Made by a program: the position numbers and the translations under genes. DNA of 64,000 nucleotides. Origin: JACCTH01 sp035253825 (GTDB lineage Bacteria > Actinomycetota > Acidimicrobiia > Spongiisociales > ZC4RG35). Location of the stretch: assembly GCA_035253825.1 (NCBI GenBank), contig DATFBM010000010.1, forward strand, positions 62,001-126,000, read 5' to 3'. Position 1 is the stretch's first letter. Each line of letters starts with the position of its first letter. Below, piece after piece: positions 61,242 through 64,000 of this stretch. A model generated the notes under the pieces. The model had not been told where the DNA came from. It was given only the letters and a program-made list of their open reading frames with translations, and searched no databases.

Positions 61242-61601
61242 GTGGCTCTGGCGGCGGTCTTGTTGGCTATCGCGTTCGGCGGTGGCGGTGAGCCCACCGA
61301 GCTTCCGGCGCCGATCGAGTCGATCACTCCTCATCCCAATGATTCGGCTCTGACGCAGGCGATCTTGGAAATCGATCTCGAGTCCGGCTACCAGGCCCAG
61401 ATCTACGTCAATGGTTTCCTCATTCCCGAGAATGAGATCTCCTTCGTCGAGCCGACGGGAGTCCATCGGTGGCAGCCGAGCGCCCAGAGCCTCGTCATGG
61501 CCGCCTGGACCCCGGGTATCCAAGAAATCCGAATCGTCTGGGACTCGTTAGCCGGACTCCCCAGCCCCGGCGAGTTCGAATGGACTTTCCGCGTCCAGTA
61601 G
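61242..61601 (+). CDS. Small membrane-anchored protein of unknown function
   Basis: 119-residue protein from GTG 61242, or about 131 residues if initiation is at ATT 61206, which would complete the N-terminal membrane helix (YRFIYLGLGLVALAAVLLAI); the in-frame stop at 61197 rules out anything longer. The outer part looks like an Ig-type beta domain (QAQIYVNGFLIPENEISF; GIQEIRIVWDSLAG). No family recognised. Its 3' end overlaps the convergent dapE by 54 bp. Confidence 0.6.
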   Translation: MALAAVLLAIAFGGGGEPTELPAPIESITPHPNDSALTQAILEIDLESGYQAQIYVNGFLIPENEISFVEPTGVHRWQPSAQSLVMAAWTPGIQEIRIVWDSLAGLPSPGEFEWTFRVQ

Positions 61602-62642
61602 AAGTTGGCGGAGAGTGTCGAAGACCTTGTCGAGGTCGTCGAGCCGGACACTCTCATCTACCTTATGAGCCAGGGCTGTTTCCCCCGGCCCGTAGTTGAC
61701 AGCCGCGATCCCGTGTGCACCCAGCCGAGCGACGTCCGTCCACCCTTGTTTGGCTGCCGGCGGCGCCCCGGACAACTCGCGCAAGCGGTCGAGGATCGGA
61801 TGAGCCGTATCGACCGGACCTGCAGGCGCCGAGTCGATGACCTCGAACCCATCGGCAGCGGCGCACACTGAGGCCAGCACATCGACTGCATCGTCGATGC
61901 TGCGATGAGGGGCAAACCGGAAGTTGACGTTTAGCTCGAAGCTCGAAGGAATGATGTTGTTGGCGATTCCCCCCGATGCCCGAGTGACCGAGATGACTTC
62001 CCGGAAGATCAGGCCGTCGATCTCGACCGGTTCTGGCTCTCGCTTGTCCATCTCCGCCAGCCAGGCCCCCGCCCGAGTGACCGCATTGACTCCAAGCCAA
62101 GGACGGGCGGAATGGGCGGCGGTGCCTTCGAAAACGACTCGAGCGTTGATAACTCCGTTGCAACCGATCTGGACCTCGCCATCAGTGGGTTCGAGGACGA
62201 CCGCAAACGACGCCGCCTTGAGCCAAGGTGCTCGAACCAACACCGTTTCCAACTCGTTGGCCTCGGACGATCCTTCTTCCCCTGCATAAAACACTCCGAT
62301 CAGGTCGCGGCCCGTCAATCGGACCTCGCGATCCTCGAGCAAGTGCAGCATCACCGCCACCCCCGCTTTCATGTCGGAGGCCCCGAGACCGAACATTCGG
62401 TTGCCTTCTATCCGTGCCGGAGGCTGACCCTGAGAAGGAACCGTGTCGAGGTGTCCGACGAGAAGGATGGGGGCGGCGGCATCGCGAGGCCCGACGACCA
62501 GCGAGTTCCCCACTCGGTCGACCGTCTCCTGCCCGAAGGCGCGATAGAGCCTGGCCGCCACCTCCGTGCAGAGCCGACCCTCGTTGCCGGTCTCTGACGG
62601 TGTATCGATCAGCCATTGCAAGGTTTTGTGGAGATCATTCAC
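61548..62642 (-). CDS. dapE: Succinyl-diaminopimelate desuccinylase
   Basis: 364-residue M20-family zinc hydrolase releasing succinate from N-succinyl-LL-diaminopimelate. Metal ligands visible: LLVGHLDTVPSQ (His, Asp), GASDMKAGVAVML (Asp), YAGEEGSSEANEL (Glu pair), and LEPTDGEVQIG. GTG at 62642 overlaps the dapD stop (GTGA). It belongs to the dapC-dapD-dapE run, which fixes the substrate over other M20 options. Confidence 0.92.
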   Translation of the reverse strand: MNDLHKTLQWLIDTPSETGNEGRLCTEVAARLYRAFGQETVDRVGNSLVVGPRDAAAPILLVGHLDTVPSQGQPPARIEGNRMFGLGASDMKAGVAVMLHLLEDREVRLTGRDLIGVFYAGEEGSSEANELETVLVRAPWLKAASFAVVLEPTDGEVQIGCNGVINARVVFEGTAAHSARPWLGVNAVTRAGAWLAEMDKREPEPVEIDGLIFREVISVTRASGGIANNIIPSSFELNVNFRFAPHRSIDDAVDVLASVCAAADGFEVIDSAPAGPVDTAHPILDRLRELSGAPPAAKQGWTDVARLGAHGIAAVNYGPGETALAHKVDESVRLDDLDKVFDTLRQLLLDAESPFELAGAGESG

Positions 62643-63442
62643 ACGCTGACGCCGGCTTCCCTGAGATAGTCGTTGAGGCTGGTTTTCTCGCTCGTCGAGG
62701 CGGTGCGGTACCCGATGATCAAAGCGCAAGAGAGTTGATAAGTGCCGGCAGGAAATTGCTTAGGCCGGGTACCGGGAACAGCTATCGCCCCCGCCGGAAC
62801 CCTTCCCCGATACTCGACAGGCTCGGGGCCAGTTACGTCGATGATCGGAGTGTTAGCCGCTATCACGGTGTTCGCTCCCAGCACCGCCCCTTTTTCGATC
62901 AAGGCCCCTTCGACCACGATCGAGCGCGAGCCGATAAAGGCGTCGTCTTCGACGACTACCGGTCGTGCCCCCGGTGGCTCTAGCACTCCACCGATGCCGA
63001 CCCCCCCGCTCAAATGGACATTGCGCCCGATCTGAGCGCAGGAGCCGACAGTGGCCCACGTGTCGACCATGGTTCCCGAGCCCACCCGGGCGCCGATGTT
63101 GACGTAGCCCGGCATCACGATCACTCCCGGTTCGCAAAAGGCGCCATAACGGACCATGCCGGGCGGCACCACTCTGACCTGCTGGCTGGCGAGGTTGCGT
63201 TTGAGGGGAATCTTGTCGTGGTACTCGAAAGGCCCGATGTCGATCGTCTCGGATTTCCTCAGTCGAAAGTAGAGAAGGATGGCCTTCATGAGCCAGCCGT
63301 TGACCTTCCATTCCCCATCGACTTGCTCGGCCACGCGCTGAGTCCCCTGGTCGAGTTGGGCGATCGCCGCCTCGACTTCGGGGGCGGCCTCTTGCAGATC
63401 GACATCGCCGGCAAAGGCCGCTTCGATCAGTTCGCGAGACAT
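62639..63442 (-). CDS. dapD: Tetrahydrodipicolinate N-succinyltransferase
   Basis: 267-residue left-handed beta-helix transferase. Seen: hexapeptide-rich stretch (GVIVMPGYVNIGARVGSGTMVDTWATVG), HLSGGVGIGGVLEPP and AFIGSRSIVVEGALIEKGAVLGANTVI. It succinylates tetrahydrodipicolinate in lysine and meso-diaminopimelate synthesis. The start overlaps the end of dapC by 16 bp. Confidence 0.95.
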   Translation of the reverse strand: MSRELIEAAFAGDVDLQEAAPEVEAAIAQLDQGTQRVAEQVDGEWKVNGWLMKAILLYFRLRKSETIDIGPFEYHDKIPLKRNLASQQVRVVPPGMVRYGAFCEPGVIVMPGYVNIGARVGSGTMVDTWATVGSCAQIGRNVHLSGGVGIGGVLEPPGARPVVVEDDAFIGSRSIVVEGALIEKGAVLGANTVIAANTPIIDVTGPEPVEYRGRVPAGAIAVPGTRPKQFPAGTYQLSCALIIGYRTASTSEKTSLNDYLREAGVSV

Positions 63443-64000
63443 TCCCTCAAGACCTCGGCCGCTTCGTCACACTGATCCAGGGGTGGTACGAGAGCCAAAC
63501 GAACAAATCCCTCGCCGCCCTCGCCGAAGGCGCGGCCGGGAGTAACGAGAACTCCCCGGGTGAGCAAGCGATTGCTGATCTCGAGATCGTCGCCCACTCG
63601 AACCCAGAGATAGATACCTCCCTCCGACCCCACCACGGCCATTCCGGCAGCCTCGCACGCCGCTCCCAGGATGCGGCGCTTCTGGCGAAAGATGGCCCGG
63701 CGCTCGGCGACGTGATCGTCATCGGACCAAGCGGCAATCGCCGCCCGCTGCACGAACTCAGGTGAAGCGGTACCCGTCGACGTGCGAAGGAGCCTGATGA
63801 GGCGTATCGCTTCCGCGTCGCCGACAATCGCCCCCGAGCGATATCCGGTCATGCCCGATCGCTTCGAGAGGGAAAAGAAGGCCAGGACTCCTTCCGCCCC
63901 CGGACCGGCCACGTCGAGCACAGAGGTCGGAGGTAGTTCGTCGTAGATGTCGGCGTAGCACTCGTCCGAACAAAGGAGGGCCTCGCCCTCCCGGGCCGCG
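63427..64000 (-). CDS. dapC: Succinyldiaminopimelate aminotransferase (N-terminus beyond window)
   Basis: C-terminal 190 or so residues of a fold-type I PLP aminotransferase; the frame is open at the right window edge. Visible: LLCSDECYADIYDE, the PLP lysine in FFSLSKRSGMTGYRSG, and a C-terminal GRAFGEGGEGFVRLALV. The DapC identity rests on its overlap with dapD and the following dapE; by sequence alone it is a class I/II aminotransferase. Confidence 0.85.
   Translation of the reverse strand, partial: AAREGEALLCSDECYADIYDELPPTSVLDVAGPGAEGVLAFFSLSKRSGMTGYRSGAIVGDAEAIRLIRLLRTSTGTASPEFVQRAAIAAWSDDDHVAERRAIFRQKRRILGAACEAAGMAVVGSEGGIYLWVRVGDDLEISNRLLTRGVLVTPGRAFGEGGEGFVRLALVPPLDQCDEAAEVLRECLAN

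Overview
The window is a gene-dense, GC-rich (roughly two-thirds G+C) bacterial chromosome segment with about 60 protein genes, many GTG or TTG starts, and many 4-bp stop/start overlaps. No rRNA, tRNA, CRISPR array, integrase or classical insertion sequence was found. The gene set points to Actinomycetota: a type II fatty-acid cluster, DUF3040, ArsA-type ATPase, a DnaQ/GIY-YIG fusion, a two-ring Cdc48-like ATPase, AbiEi/DUF559 proteins, and secreted M23 peptidase with Cys-containing SLH-like repeats. I infer an Acidimicrobiia-like lineage from the SLH-like repeats and overall style; no marker gene in the window proves this.

Layout. 1-5.2 kb: 3' part of a TgpA-like transglutaminase, MerR regulator, DUF3040 protein, DNA polymerase IV and two small membrane proteins. 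5.2-10.6 kb: minus-strand FAS-II operon (ltaE, fabD, fabH, fabG, acpP, fabF). 10.6-11.8 kb: a solitary AbiEi/DUF559 nuclease-like gene bracketed on both sides by homologous palindromic repeats. 11.8-19.1 kb: minus-strand metabolic and envelope genes (aminotransferase, LLM oxidoreductase, DUF1232, ROK kinase, ArsA ATPase, SRPBCC, M15 peptidase, phosphoesterase). 19.1-31.9 kb: branched-chain amino-acid genes, with ilvD apart and an ilvB-ilvN-ilvC-leuA operon preceded by a promoter, a 9-codon Ile/Leu/Val leader peptide and a terminator (an attenuator). glgP, queG, an NDH-2-like oxidoreductase and a NYN protein lie between. 31.9-43.4 kb: lipoprotein, paired CNNM/CBS proteins, Kup, leuB, a Tricorn protease, a hydrolase and a Usp/CBS protein. 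43.7-50.6 kb: orphan pntAA, nitroreductase, a sigma factor with a membrane partner, DnaQ/GIY-YIG, Cdc48-like ATPase. 50.7-54.5 kb: a tightly packed membrane metalloprotease, TlpA-like lipoprotein and ABC exporter. 54.6-57.8 kb: gatC-gatA-gatB. 57.9-61.6 kb: M23/SLH protein, ECF sigma factor plus membrane partner, small anchored protein. 61.5-64 kb: dapC (partial), dapD, dapE of the succinylase lysine/peptidoglycan route.

The most distinctive structure is in intergenic DNA. At least four families of palindromic repeats occur: one flanking the DUF559 gene, one with GCCTTAGGTTTC arms at three gene ends, one with AGACATCAGA arms at two sites, and one with TTCTTG/CAAGAA arms at three sites. Other notable items are the ilv attenuator, a probable ATT initiation codon for the first CNNM gene, a four-copy 15-bp tandem repeat inside an ABC ATPase domain, and the protease-TlpA-exporter cassette.
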